In this document: positions 45,535 through 53,306 of the stretch, in pieces
Position numbering within the stretch: position 1 is the stretch's first letter
Layout of the letters: every line of letters starts with the position of its first letter
NCBI RefSeq assembly: GCF_024346375.1
Contig: NZ_JAGQCV010000007.1
Location: forward strand, 118,728-182,727
Source: Synechococcus sp. ATX 2A4
GTDB taxonomy: Bacteria > Cyanobacteriota > Cyanobacteriia > PCC-6307 > Cyanobiaceae
Length of the DNA stretch: 64,000 nucleotides
Reading direction: 5' to 3'
Position numbers and translations under genes: made by a program
The notes under the pieces: model-generated
Seen by the model: only the letters and a program-made list of their open reading frames with translations
Database searches by the model: none
Told to the model about the DNA's origin: nothing

Positions 45535-46752
45535 GTGACGCCGCCCATTCCCACGCGCCGCTTCGGCCGCACCGGCCTGCCCATGCCGGTGCTCTCACTT
45601 GGCGGCATGCGCTATCAGCAGAGCTGGAGCGACCTGCCCGGCGACCAGATCACCCCGGCCAGCCAGGCGAATGTGGCGGCCACCCTGGAGCGGGCCCGCG
45701 CCCATGGCCTGCATCACATCGAAACAGCCCGCCACTACGGCAGCTCCGAACGCCAGCTGGGCTGGCTGCTGGGGCCCACGGCGGATCCTCAGCGCATCCT
45801 TCAGACCAAAGTGCCGCCGCACGAGGATCCCGCCGCGTTCGAAGCCGAGCTGGAACTCAGCTGTGAGCGGCTGCAGGTGGAGCGGCTCGACCTGCTGGCC
45901 ATCCATGGCGTCAACCTGCCGGAGCACCTGCAGCAGACCCTGCGGCCGGGCGGCTGCCTGGAGGTGGTGCGCCGCTGGCAGCGCGACGGACGCCTTGGTG
46001 CTGTGGGTTTCTCCACCCATGCCCCGCTGCCACTGATCCTGGAGGCGATCGCAAGCGACGCCTTCGACTACATCAACCTGCACTGGTACTTCATCCGCCA
46101 GCAGAACAGCGCGGCGATCGAGGCCGCCCGCCGCCACGACATGGGCGTGTTCCTGATCAGCCCCACCGACAAGGGAGGGCACCTGCACAGCCCGTCGGCG
46201 CGGCTGGGTGATCTGTGCGCGCCGCTGCACCCGATCGTGTTCAACGATCTCTTCTGCCTCACCAACGCCGATGTGCACACCCTCAGCGTCGGTGCGGCCC
46301 GCCCAGAGGACCTCGACCTGCACCTGGAGGCGGTGCAGCGGCTCCCCGAGGCCGCTCAGCTGCTGCCGCCGGTGCTGCAGCGGCTGGAGCAGGCGCGGCT
46401 CGACGCGCTCGGCCCCGCCTGGCTGGGCAGTTGGCAGGAGGGGCTGCCCGCCTGGAGCGACACCCCCGGTGGCATCAACGTGCCGGTGCTGCTCTGGCTG
46501 CACAACCTGCTGGAAGCCTGGGACCTGGAGAGCTTCGGCCGCGCCCGTTACGGCCTGCTGGGGCAAGGGGGGCACTGGTTCCCCGGCGCCAATGCCGATG
46601 CGCTCGATGCCGAGGTGAGCGAGGCGGTGTTGCTGGCGGCCCTCCAGGCCAGCCCCTGGGCCGCGCAGATCCCTGAGCTGCTGCGCCGGCTGCGCCGCCG
46701 GCTCGGGGGCACCCCGCACCAGCGGCTGATGGCCGATGAGGCAGCCGCTTAG
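45535..46752 (+). CDS. Aldo/keto reductase
   Basis: A 405-residue protein with a TIM-barrel AKR domain. RRFGRTGLPMPVLSLGG opens it, and HIETARHYGSSE supplies the catalytic Tyr (the usual Asp of this motif is Glu). The Lys in ILQTKV and the His in LLAIHGV complete the tetrad, and GAVGFSTHA follows. The C-terminal 130 residues extend beyond a normal AKR. Substrate is unknown. The start is GTG, 28 bases after the ferredoxin, so it may belong to the same operon; the stop is 12 bases from the convergent rsmG stop. Confidence 0.8.
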   Translation: MTPPIPTRRFGRTGLPMPVLSLGGMRYQQSWSDLPGDQITPASQANVAATLERARAHGLHHIETARHYGSSERQLGWLLGPTADPQRILQTKVPPHEDPAAFEAELELSCERLQVERLDLLAIHGVNLPEHLQQTLRPGGCLEVVRRWQRDGRLGAVGFSTHAPLPLILEAIASDAFDYINLHWYFIRQQNSAAIEAARRHDMGVFLISPTDKGGHLHSPSARLGDLCAPLHPIVFNDLFCLTNADVHTLSVGAARPEDLDLHLEAVQRLPEAAQLLPPVLQRLEQARLDALGPAWLGSWQEGLPAWSDTPGGINVPVLLWLHNLLEAWDLESFGRARYGLLGQGGHWFPGANADALDAEVSEAVLLAALQASPWAAQIPELLRRLRRRLGGTPHQRLMADEAAA

Positions 46753-46764
46753 CCCAGCCGCCGC

Positions 46765-47541
46765 CTAGCCCAGCGGCAGCTTGGCCGGCACGCCCACAGG
46801 CCGGGGATAGAGCTGGGGGCAGAGCCCGGCGGCGGCCACCACCACGGCATGGCGCACACCACGGCCAGAGGGCAGCTCCTGCCGCTCCACCCGCCGCAGC
46901 TCCGCCCGCAGCGGCAGCACGGCCCGCTCCATGGCCTGCTGGTCTGCGGCGCTCCACTGGCCCCGGTAGAGCAGCGCCTGGCCCCCGGGCCTGAGCAGCG
47001 GCACCAGGTATTCGGCCACCACCGGCGCTGCGGCCACGGCGCGGGCCAGGGCCCAGTCGAAGCGGCCGCGGCAGTCGCGGCTCCGGCCGCTCAGCTCCGC
47101 CCGCTCGCAGCGCACCACCACCCGCTCGCCCAGACCCAGCGAGGCGGCCATCGCCTGCACCGCTGCCGCCTTGCGCCCCACCGAATCCACCAGGGTGAGC
47201 CGCGCCTGGGGCAGGGCGATCGCCAGTACCAGGCCGGGGAAGCCGCCGCCGGTGCCCACATCCACCAGCTTCAGCGGCGCCGCCGGGCTGTGCAGCAAGG
47301 AACGCCAGGGCCAGAGGCTGTCGAACACCTGGGCGATCCAGTAGTCGTCGCCCTCCACCAGCCGGGTGAGATTGAGGCGGGCATTCCACTGGCGCAGCTC
47401 CTGCTGCAGCGCTTCCAGTGCCCCGAGCTGCTCCGCGTCGGGCCGCCAGCCAAGGGCGGCCCAGAGTGCCGCCGGGTCGCCGGCGTCCGCCGCGAGGCTG
47501 GGGGGATCAAGCGGAACGTTCATTCCCTGGGAGGTCACCAT
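46765..47541 (-). CDS. rsmG: 16S rRNA m7G527 methyltransferase RsmG
   Basis: A 258-residue methyltransferase (GidB). The N-terminal helix region [15 protein letters not shown] is followed by the SAM motif [15 protein letters not shown], then [15 protein letters not shown] and a Rossmann fold to the end. It methylates G527 of 16S rRNA. The initial residues MVTSQG precede a second ATG (MNVPLD); either could be the start. Stops of this gene and the aldo/keto reductase lie in a degenerate local repeat. Confidence 0.92.
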   Translation of the reverse strand: MVTSQGMNVPLDPPSLAADAGDPAALWAALGWRPDAEQLGALEALQQELRQWNARLNLTRLVEGDDYWIAQVFDSLWPWRSLLHSPAAPLKLVDVGTGGGFPGLVLAIALPQARLTLVDSVGRKAAAVQAMAASLGLGERVVVRCERAELSGRSRDCRGRFDWALARAVAAAPVVAEYLVPLLRPGGQALLYRGQWSAADQQAMERAVLPLRAELRRVERQELPSGRGVRHAVVVAAAGLCPQLYPRPVGVPAKLPLG

Positions 47542-47598
47542 CCGCGCCGGCAGAACCGACTGAGATCTCTAGGATCTCGCAGACCCGGTGCGGGCTCG

Positions 47599-48201
47599 GT
47601 GGCAGCAGGCGAACGTCCAGGAAGGGGTCAGACCCATTACCAGTTGCTGCGTCTTGCGACCACAGCGACGGCTCAGGAGCTGCGCCAGGCGTTCCGCACC
47701 TTGAGCAAGTTGTATCACCCCGATACCACCACCCTGCCGGCCGCGGAAGCCGAGCAACAGTTCCAGCGCCTGCAGACCGCCTACACCACCCTCAGCGACC
47801 CTGACAGCCGCCACGCCTACGACGGGCAGCTGCGGCTGCTTGAGCTGCAGAAGGCCGCGGCGCTCAAACCGGCCACGGCCCGCACCGCTGTCCCCAGCCA
47901 GGGCGTCAGCTCCGGACAGCGCGCCCTCTCCGCGCGCCGGGCGCTGTCCGGTGGTGAGTGGTTCGCGTTGGTGTTGCTCGGTGCGGCCCTGGTGTGCAGC
48001 CTGGTGCTGGGGCTTGGCCTGGCCTGGTGGCGGGGGGCAGATCTGCTGGCTCCGCCCGCGTCCGTGCAGACTGCCCCTCCATCCGGTGATGCTGCTGGGG
48101 ATGAACGCCCTGCCCCCCCTTCAGACGCCCCTCTACAACCATCCATTGCCGGCCCTGGAGCAATGGCTGCGGCAGTTGGGAGCGAGCCCCAGCCGCAGTG
48201 A
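47599..48201 (+). CDS. J-domain protein with a membrane segment
   Basis: A 200-residue protein with an N-terminal J-domain (THYQLLRLATTATAQELRQAF, then LYHPDTTT with the HPD triad that stimulates Hsp70). A linker follows, then one hydrophobic helix near residues 115-137 (FALVLLGAALVCSLVLGL), and a Pro/Ser-rich end. It probably anchors DnaK to a membrane. The start is a GTG. The last 101 bases overlap the DUF3143 gene in another frame. Confidence 0.75.
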   Translation: MAAGERPGRGQTHYQLLRLATTATAQELRQAFRTLSKLYHPDTTTLPAAEAEQQFQRLQTAYTTLSDPDSRHAYDGQLRLLELQKAAALKPATARTAVPSQGVSSGQRALSARRALSGGEWFALVLLGAALVCSLVLGLGLAWWRGADLLAPPASVQTAPPSGDAAGDERPAPPSDAPLQPSIAGPGAMAAAVGSEPQPQ

Positions 48202-48367
48202 CCGCAGTTCCTGGGATCTGCATCAGCCGCAGTGGAGCGCCTTGATCGAGCTTGCGGTCGAGGAGATTCGCGTGACCTGGCATCAGGACGGGCGCAGCAC
48301 GGTGCGGTTGTTCCCCTATGGCCTCACCCGCGCGGATGTGGAATCGGCGATCCTGGCCGGGCCCTGA
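48101..48367 (+). CDS. DUF3143 protein
   Basis: An 88-residue protein (PLPALEQWLRQLGASPS, then W-LIELAVEEIRVTW, then VRLFPYGLTRADVESAIL) that matches cyanobacterial DUF3143. It has no known function. The ATG at 48101 (or 48089) lies within the J-domain gene, in a different frame, giving a 101-base overlap. Such coupling and the adjacency of the two families suggest that the products work together. Confidence 0.78.
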   Translation: MNALPPLQTPLYNHPLPALEQWLRQLGASPSRSDRSSWDLHQPQWSALIELAVEEIRVTWHQDGRSTVRLFPYGLTRADVESAILAGP

Positions 48368-48412
48368 ACTGCGCTCACGGGGCAGTCAGAACCGCGCTCA
48401 CAGGGCGGCCAG
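48367..48412 (+). repeat. 23-bp tandem duplication between convergent genes
   Basis: Two 23-base copies begin AACTGCGCTCACGGGG and AACCGCGCTCACAGGG. The first contains the end of the DUF3143 stop; the second covers the stop of bioA (48398). Confidence 0.72.
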
Positions 48413-49663
48413 ACCCTCCTGGATCACGGCGTAGCAGTGGGCCAGCTGGCTATCGCTGATGCACAGGGGCGGCAGCAAATAGACCACCTGCCCCAGTGGC
48501 CTGATGAACACGCCCCGCTCCAAGGCATGGCGTTGCAGCACCCGTCCGGTGCGGTTGAGGTAACCAGGATCGGCCACTTTGAGCTCGAAAGCGGCGATCG
48601 TGCCGCACAGCCGTGGCCGCTCCACGTGCGGATCGGCAGCAAGCGCCTCAAGCTGCGGCCGGTGCCGTGCTTCGAAGCCTGCATACCGCTGTGGAGCTGC
48701 GGCCAGCAGGGCCAGGCTGGCGTTGGCCGCGGCGCAACCCAACGGGTTGGCGGTGAAGCTGTGGCCGTGGAAGAAGGTGTGCGTGGGGTCGCCACTGATG
48801 AACCCCTGATAGAGCTGCTCGCTGGCCAGGGTCACCCCCATCGGCAGGAAGCCCCCGGTGAGGCCTTTGGAGAGCGCCACCAGGTCGGGGCGGATTCCCG
48901 CTTTGCCGCAGGCAAACAGCGCGCCGGTGCGGCCAAAGCCGGTCATCACTTCGTCGGCGATCAGCAGGGCGCCCGCCTGGCGCACCCGCTGCTCCACCGC
49001 CTGGAGGAAGCCGGGACGCACCATCGCCATGCCGCTGGCCCCCTGCACGAGCGGCTCCAGGATCACCGCCGCCGTGGGTTGCTCCAGCAGGGTCTCCAGC
49101 ACCTGCAGCGCCGCCTGTTCCTTTTGATCCACCAGGGGGTCGCCCCACCAGGTGGAGGGCCAGGGCGCCCGCGCCACCGGGCAGAGCAGCGGGTCAAAGG
49201 GCGCCGAGAACAGGGAGCGCTCCCCCATCGCCATCGCCCCGAAGGTGTCGCCGTGGTAAGCCCCGTCAAAGGCGATCCACTGCGCACGCTCCTCGCCGCG
49301 GTTCCGCCACCACTGCCAGGCGATCTTCAGGGCCACCTCCACGGCCGTGGAGCCGTTATCGGAGAAGAACAGCCGCTCCAGCCCGCTGGCGGCGCTGAGG
49401 CTCGTGGCGAGTTGCTCCGCCTGGGGATGGCTGAAGTTGGCGAAGATCACCTGCTCCAGCTCCGCCAGCTGGCTGGCCACTGCTGCCGCGATCGTGGGTT
49501 CGGCATGTCCGTGCAGGGTCACCCACCAACTGCTGATTGCGTCGATCAGCTGGCGGCCGTCATCGAGTTCCAGCAGGGCGCCCCGGCCGCGCACGGCCCG
49601 CAGCGGCGGGTCGCTCGTTGCCACCTGGGTGGTGGGATGCCAGAGATGGGGATGCCAGTTCAT
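48398..49663 (-). CDS. bioA: Adenosylmethionine-8-amino-7-oxononanoate aminotransferase
   Basis: A 421-residue class III PLP aminotransferase. It has SSWWVTLHGH, the PLP-phosphate loop DNGSTAVEVALK, ADEVMTGFGRTG, the Lys in LSKGLTGGFLPMG that forms the internal aldimine, and FFHGHSFTANPLG. It converts KAPA to DAPA using SAM as amino donor. It is last in the bioF-bioK-bioC-bioD-small ORF-bioA operon. The ATG at 49663 is preferred to the longer frame. Confidence 0.94.
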   Translation of the reverse strand: MNWHPHLWHPTTQVATSDPPLRAVRGRGALLELDDGRQLIDAISSWWVTLHGHAEPTIAAAVASQLAELEQVIFANFSHPQAEQLATSLSAASGLERLFFSDNGSTAVEVALKIAWQWWRNRGEERAQWIAFDGAYHGDTFGAMAMGERSLFSAPFDPLLCPVARAPWPSTWWGDPLVDQKEQAALQVLETLLEQPTAAVILEPLVQGASGMAMVRPGFLQAVEQRVRQAGALLIADEVMTGFGRTGALFACGKAGIRPDLVALSKGLTGGFLPMGVTLASEQLYQGFISGDPTHTFFHGHSFTANPLGCAAANASLALLAAAPQRYAGFEARHRPQLEALAADPHVERPRLCGTIAAFELKVADPGYLNRTGRVLQRHALERGVFIRPLGQVVYLLPPLCISDSQLAHCYAVIQEGLAAL

Positions 49664-49682
49664 CGGGCAGGAGCGCCGGCCT

Positions 49683-49838
49683 TCACTGGCAGCGGCGGGC
49701 ATCTCGTTCAGCGCCGCTGGCCAGGGGGCCGCAGTTCACCCACCGCACCACCGAGATCTCGATGTCGGTGAAGATCACCAGCACGGCGGCGCAGACCACT
49801 GCCACCACGGCGCTGACCAGGACATGCTTTTGGGTCAT
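49683..49838 (-). CDS. Small single-helix protein between bioD and bioA
   Basis: A 51-residue frame: MTQKHVLVSAVVAVVCAAVLVIF forms one membrane helix and the rest is polar (TDIEISVVRWVNCGPLAS...). It begins 9 bases after bioD and ends 19 bases before bioA, so it fills the gap exactly, with an ATG start. It is too short for most gene finders. Placement inside the biotin operon and the clean helix support it, but no function is known. Confidence 0.55.
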   Translation of the reverse strand: MTQKHVLVSAVVAVVCAAVLVIFTDIEISVVRWVNCGPLASGAERDARRCQ

Positions 49839-49847
49839 CAGCCAAGG

Positions 49848-50504
49848 TTACGGGGCGCCCAGGGCGCCGCAGAGGGCGGCGTGGAGTCCACTGGTCTGCC
49901 AGGCCTCGGCCAGCGCGGCGGCCTCCAGCTGCGGCAGCGGCGGCAGGCCGCCCAGCACCGGCGCACCGCTCAGCTCGCGCAACGTGCCGGGATTGTCCGC
50001 GTGCGGGGGGCCGTTGAGAATCAGGCCCAGCAGGGGGATATGGCGGTGCCGCAACGCCTCCACCGACAGCAGGGTGTGGTTGAGGGTGCCCAACCCGCTC
50101 CGGGCCACCAGCACCACCGGCAAGCCCCAGCGCTGGATCTGATCGATCTGCATCAGGTCGCGGCGCAGGGGCACCAGCAGCCCGCCGGCCGTTTCCACCA
50201 CCAACGGCCCCGGCACGGCCGGAAGATCCAGCCGCTCCTGCTCAAGCCGCACCCCTTCCAGCTCGGCGGCCCAGTGGGGCGAAACCGGCGCCGAGAAGCG
50301 GTAAGCCTCCGGCAGCAAGCGCTGCTGGATCTGTTCGGCGCTCAGCCCAAGCAGCCGGCCCACCCGGTCGCGGTCGCCGCCGCCCTCCAGGCCGCACTGC
50401 ACCGGCTTCCAATAGTGGGCGCCCAGCCCCAGGGTCAGCAGGGCGCTGACCACCGTTTTGCCCACGTCGGTGTCCGTGCCGCAGACGATCAGTTGCTGCC
50501 TCAT
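49848..50504 (-). CDS. bioD: Dethiobiotin synthase
   Basis: A 218-residue P-loop ATPase with GTDTDVGKTVVSALL, the substrate-binding region KPVQCG, VVETAGGLLVPL and ILNGP. It carboxylates DAPA and closes the ureido ring to dethiobiotin with ATP. The ATG at 50504 places the P-loop at the usual distance from the start. It follows bioC by 39 bases. Confidence 0.93.
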   Translation of the reverse strand: MRQQLIVCGTDTDVGKTVVSALLTLGLGAHYWKPVQCGLEGGGDRDRVGRLLGLSAEQIQQRLLPEAYRFSAPVSPHWAAELEGVRLEQERLDLPAVPGPLVVETAGGLLVPLRRDLMQIDQIQRWGLPVVLVARSGLGTLNHTLLSVEALRHRHIPLLGLILNGPPHADNPGTLRELSGAPVLGGLPPLPQLEAAALAEAWQTSGLHAALCGALGAP

Positions 50505-50543
50505 GCAGGGATGGCTACAGGGCCCCACAGTGCCAGCCTGGAT

Positions 50544-51338
50544 TCACGGGCTGTGGGCGGGCCGCTGACCGATCAGCACCAGCACCTCCCAGGTGAGGCG
50601 CTTGCGCGGCTGGCCGCTTCGGTGGATGGCGGGCTCCGCCGGCCAGGCGGCCTCCAGCCGGCGCCACTGGCCCGGCGTGAGGGGCGCGGTCGGGGTGCTG
50701 CCGGCACCGAGCGCCTGGATCTGGCGCAGGAAGGTGAGCGCCGTCGGCGCGAAGCGGCTGAAGCGCAGGCGTTGCTGCGCTGTGAGCGTCAGCTGGCGCT
50801 GGGTGCCATCGATCAATGCACCGGCGTCGGGCAGCGGCAAGGCGCTGCAGGGTCCACCGGCCCGCGCCGCCGCCTGGAGCCATTGCGGAAAGCTGCCCGC
50901 AGTGGGCACCGCCAGCACCAGCCAGCCGCCCGGAGCCAGGTGGTGGCACCAGTGCTCCAGCTGCTCCTCCGGGCGCTCAAGCCACTGCAGCGCAAAGCTC
51001 GACAGCAGCAGCGAGGCCTGCTCCAGCTGGGGCGGCAAGCCGGCGTTGAGGTTCCACAGCAGGGATTCCGCCCCGCCTCCCCCGTCCCTCGCCCCCTGCA
51101 GCAGCAGCTCGGCGCAGAGATCCAGGCGCAGGGGCTGAAGCGCAGGGCGCAGGTGCTGCACCGCCCGGCTGAGCAAGCCGCTGCCGGCGCCGAGATCGGC
51201 GCAGGGACCGGCGACCAGCGGCAGATCGCGGCAGTGGCGGGCCAGCCGCCAGGCCACGGCCCGCTGCAGGCTGGCCCTTTGCTCGTAGGAGCCGGCATGG
51301 CGGCCGAAGGCCTCGCGCACCTGCTCCTGGAGGGTCAC
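50544..51338 (-). CDS. bioC: Malonyl-ACP O-methyltransferase BioC
   Basis: A 264-residue SAM-dependent methyltransferase. VREAFGRHAGSYEQRASLQ is the BioC N-terminal signature, then ADLGAGSGLLSRAVQ (SAM motif I), LLLSSFALQWLERPE, LVLAVPTAGSF, and ALTFLRQIQALG near the end. It methylates malonyl-ACP so that fatty acid synthesis can build pimelate. It overlaps bioK by four bases (ATGA), which suggests coupled synthesis of methyl donor and esterase. Confidence 0.88.
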   Translation of the reverse strand: MTLQEQVREAFGRHAGSYEQRASLQRAVAWRLARHCRDLPLVAGPCADLGAGSGLLSRAVQHLRPALQPLRLDLCAELLLQGARDGGGGAESLLWNLNAGLPPQLEQASLLLSSFALQWLERPEEQLEHWCHHLAPGGWLVLAVPTAGSFPQWLQAAARAGGPCSALPLPDAGALIDGTQRQLTLTAQQRLRFSRFAPTALTFLRQIQALGAGSTPTAPLTPGQWRRLEAAWPAEPAIHRSGQPRKRLTWEVLVLIGQRPAHSP

Positions 51339-52027
51339 GCGGCCTCCAGCCAGGTGAGCACCGGCTCGATCAGGGGCGCCCGCAGCAGGCTGTGGCCCGC
51401 CCCGGCGATCGGCCAGACGGTGGCTTCGGGCAGGGCCCGGCGCAGGGCCGCCCGGCTGGCGGCGGCGACGATCCGGTCGTCCTCGGCCTCCACCAGCAGC
51501 ACCCTGGCCGCGGGCGGAAACGCCGCCGGCAGGGCGTCAACTCGCCCCAGCAGGGCCAGATCGCTCCGCAGGCGTTCGAGGCCCGCGGCTTCCAGCGGCT
51601 CGCTGCCCGGGCCCGGCGGCAACAGGCTGGCGGGATCGGGCGCCGCCGCCTGGCAGAGGAAATCGGCCAGCAACCCGGCGACCTCTCCGGCGGCCAGCCG
51701 CGCCTCCATGGCGGCCAGGGCAGCGCGCAAGGGCCGGCCGTCCCGCCCCGCTGGCACGAAGGCCGCGAAGCTCGCCAGCAGCACCACCGCATCGGCGCTG
51801 GCCAACACAGCAGGGGGCAGCAGGTGCAGCCCGAGCGAATGCACCAGCACACCGCGCCGTCCGGGCGCCTCGCCGCTCTCCCAGGCGGGGGCCTGGGGCG
51901 GGAGGGGCCCGTACCCCCGTTCGCCGCTGTGCCAGCTCCAGCCACGCTGCTCGGCAGCCACGCGCCACGGCTGCCAGGCCCGGCTGTCGCCGGCCCAGCC
52001 ATGCATGGCCAGCAACTGCCCGCTCAT
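51335..52027 (-). CDS. bioK: Pimeloyl-ACP methyl ester esterase, BioK-like alpha/beta hydrolase
   Basis: A 230-residue alpha/beta hydrolase beginning LLAMHGWAGDSRAWQPW. The nucleophile region is VLVHSLGLHLLPP, in place of the classical GxSxG, and the C-terminal strand and catalytic Asp/His are VLLVEAEDDRIV and AGHSLLR. In picocyanobacteria the BioK family replaces BioH and cleaves the methyl ester from pimeloyl-ACP. Its place between bioF and bioC, with four-base overlaps on both sides, strongly supports this job. The sequence identity to known BioK is not measured here. Confidence 0.8.
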   Translation of the reverse strand: MSGQLLAMHGWAGDSRAWQPWRVAAEQRGWSWHSGERGYGPLPPQAPAWESGEAPGRRGVLVHSLGLHLLPPAVLASADAVVLLASFAAFVPAGRDGRPLRAALAAMEARLAAGEVAGLLADFLCQAAAPDPASLLPPGPGSEPLEAAGLERLRSDLALLGRVDALPAAFPPAARVLLVEAEDDRIVAAASRAALRRALPEATVWPIAGAGHSLLRAPLIEPVLTWLEAA

Positions 52028-53295
52028 CGGCCGCCACCGGCCCCAGGGGTGCCGAGGGCGGCGAGCAGCCGCGTCAGGGTGCCGCTGGGCAGGCTGCGGC
52101 GCAGCACCAGCCGCAAGCGGGCTGTGCCAGCAGGCACCGTGGGCGGGCGGATCGCCACGCTGAGCAGACCGGCCCGTTCCAGCTGCGCCTGCAACGCCAG
52201 GGCAGCCCCGTCGTCGCCCACCAGCAGCGGCAGCACCGGTCCGGCTCCGCCCGGCCGCGGCCAGCCCGCAGCGGCCAGCCCGCAGCGCCAGCGTTCCGCC
52301 CGGCTCAGCAGGGCCTGCCCAAGGGCGGGATCCTGCTGAAGCAGCTCCAGGGCCGCCAGGGCAGCCGCCGCCAGGGAGGGCGCCAGGGCCGTGGAGTAGC
52401 GGAAGGCGCCTGAGCTCTGCAGCAACCAATCGGCCAAGGGGGCATCAGCCGCCAGAAAGGCGCCGCCGCTGCCGAAGGCCTTGCCGAAGGTGCCGCTCAC
52501 CAGGCTCACCCCCGCCAGGCCGTGGGCCAGGCCGCGTCCGCCCGGCCCCAGCACACCGAGCGCGTGGGCTTCATCCACCAGCAGCCGTGCCCCCTGCAGC
52601 CGGCAGATGTGGGCGATGGCCGCCAGATCCGGGCTGGTGCCCTCCATGCTGAACAGGCTCTCGGTGATCACCAGCAGCTGGCGCTGGGGAGCCGCTGTCC
52701 GTTGCTCGATCAGTCGCCGTTCGAGATCTGCGCTGTCGTTGTGGCGGAACCGCACCAGCCGGGCGCCGCTGGCCTGCACCCCCAGCAGCAGCGAGTGATG
52801 GATCAGCCGGTCTGCCAGCACCACCCCGTGCCGCCCTGTGAGGGCCAGCACCGCCGCCAGGTTGGCCTGAAACCCGCTGGGGAACAGCAGCACCTGCTCC
52901 CGAGCGAGCCAGCTGGCGAGGGATTGGGCCAGCAGGGTGTGCACCGGCCGGGTGCCCGTCACCAGGGGGGAGGCGCCGGAGCCGGTGCCGTCTCTGTTGA
53001 TGGCGCCGCAGGCCGCCTGCTGCAGACGGGGGTGATGGCTGAACCCCAGGTAGTCGTTGCTGGCCAGATCCAGCAGTGGTGCTGACGCCGCCCCAGCGCC
53101 GCCTGCCACGGCCGTCAGCCCGCCGTCAGCCGTGGCGGCGAAGCTGCGCAGCCGCCGCCGCCGGTCGGGGGGGACGCGGCCGAGGGATGGCCGCAGGGAG
53201 CGGAGCGGATCGGCAGGATCGCCGTCCGGGGGCAGGTTCACCACCCAACGGGGGCCACGGGGGCCTCCAGTCTGCCCAGCCGCGCCGGGGCTCAT
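52024..53295 (-). CDS. bioF: 8-amino-7-oxononanoate synthase
   Basis: A 423-residue PLP enzyme of the alpha-oxoamine synthase family. It has LASNDYLGFSHHP, SGFQANLAAVLAL, the PLP-binding VDEAHALGVLG, and the Lys in SGTFGKAFGSGGAF. It condenses pimeloyl-ACP with alanine to KAPA. The first 40-50 residues are a Pro/Arg-rich extension, so a downstream GTG (about 53244) may be the true start. It heads the biotin operon and is only 11 bases from the divergent helicase start. Confidence 0.9.
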   Translation of the reverse strand: MSPGAAGQTGGPRGPRWVVNLPPDGDPADPLRSLRPSLGRVPPDRRRRLRSFAATADGGLTAVAGGAGAASAPLLDLASNDYLGFSHHPRLQQAACGAINRDGTGSGASPLVTGTRPVHTLLAQSLASWLAREQVLLFPSGFQANLAAVLALTGRHGVVLADRLIHHSLLLGVQASGARLVRFRHNDSADLERRLIEQRTAAPQRQLLVITESLFSMEGTSPDLAAIAHICRLQGARLLVDEAHALGVLGPGGRGLAHGLAGVSLVSGTFGKAFGSGGAFLAADAPLADWLLQSSGAFRYSTALAPSLAAAALAALELLQQDPALGQALLSRAERWRCGLAAAGWPRPGGAGPVLPLLVGDDGAALALQAQLERAGLLSVAIRPPTVPAGTARLRLVLRRSLPSGTLTRLLAALGTPGAGGGR

Positions 53296-53306
53296 AGAAT
53301 CCCCGC

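Noticed and set aside
49347..52163. 938-codon open frame on the + strand opposite the bio genes
   Set aside because: It is antisense to bioA, bioD, bioC and bioK, all recognised by motifs. GC-rich codon bias keeps the opposite frame open.
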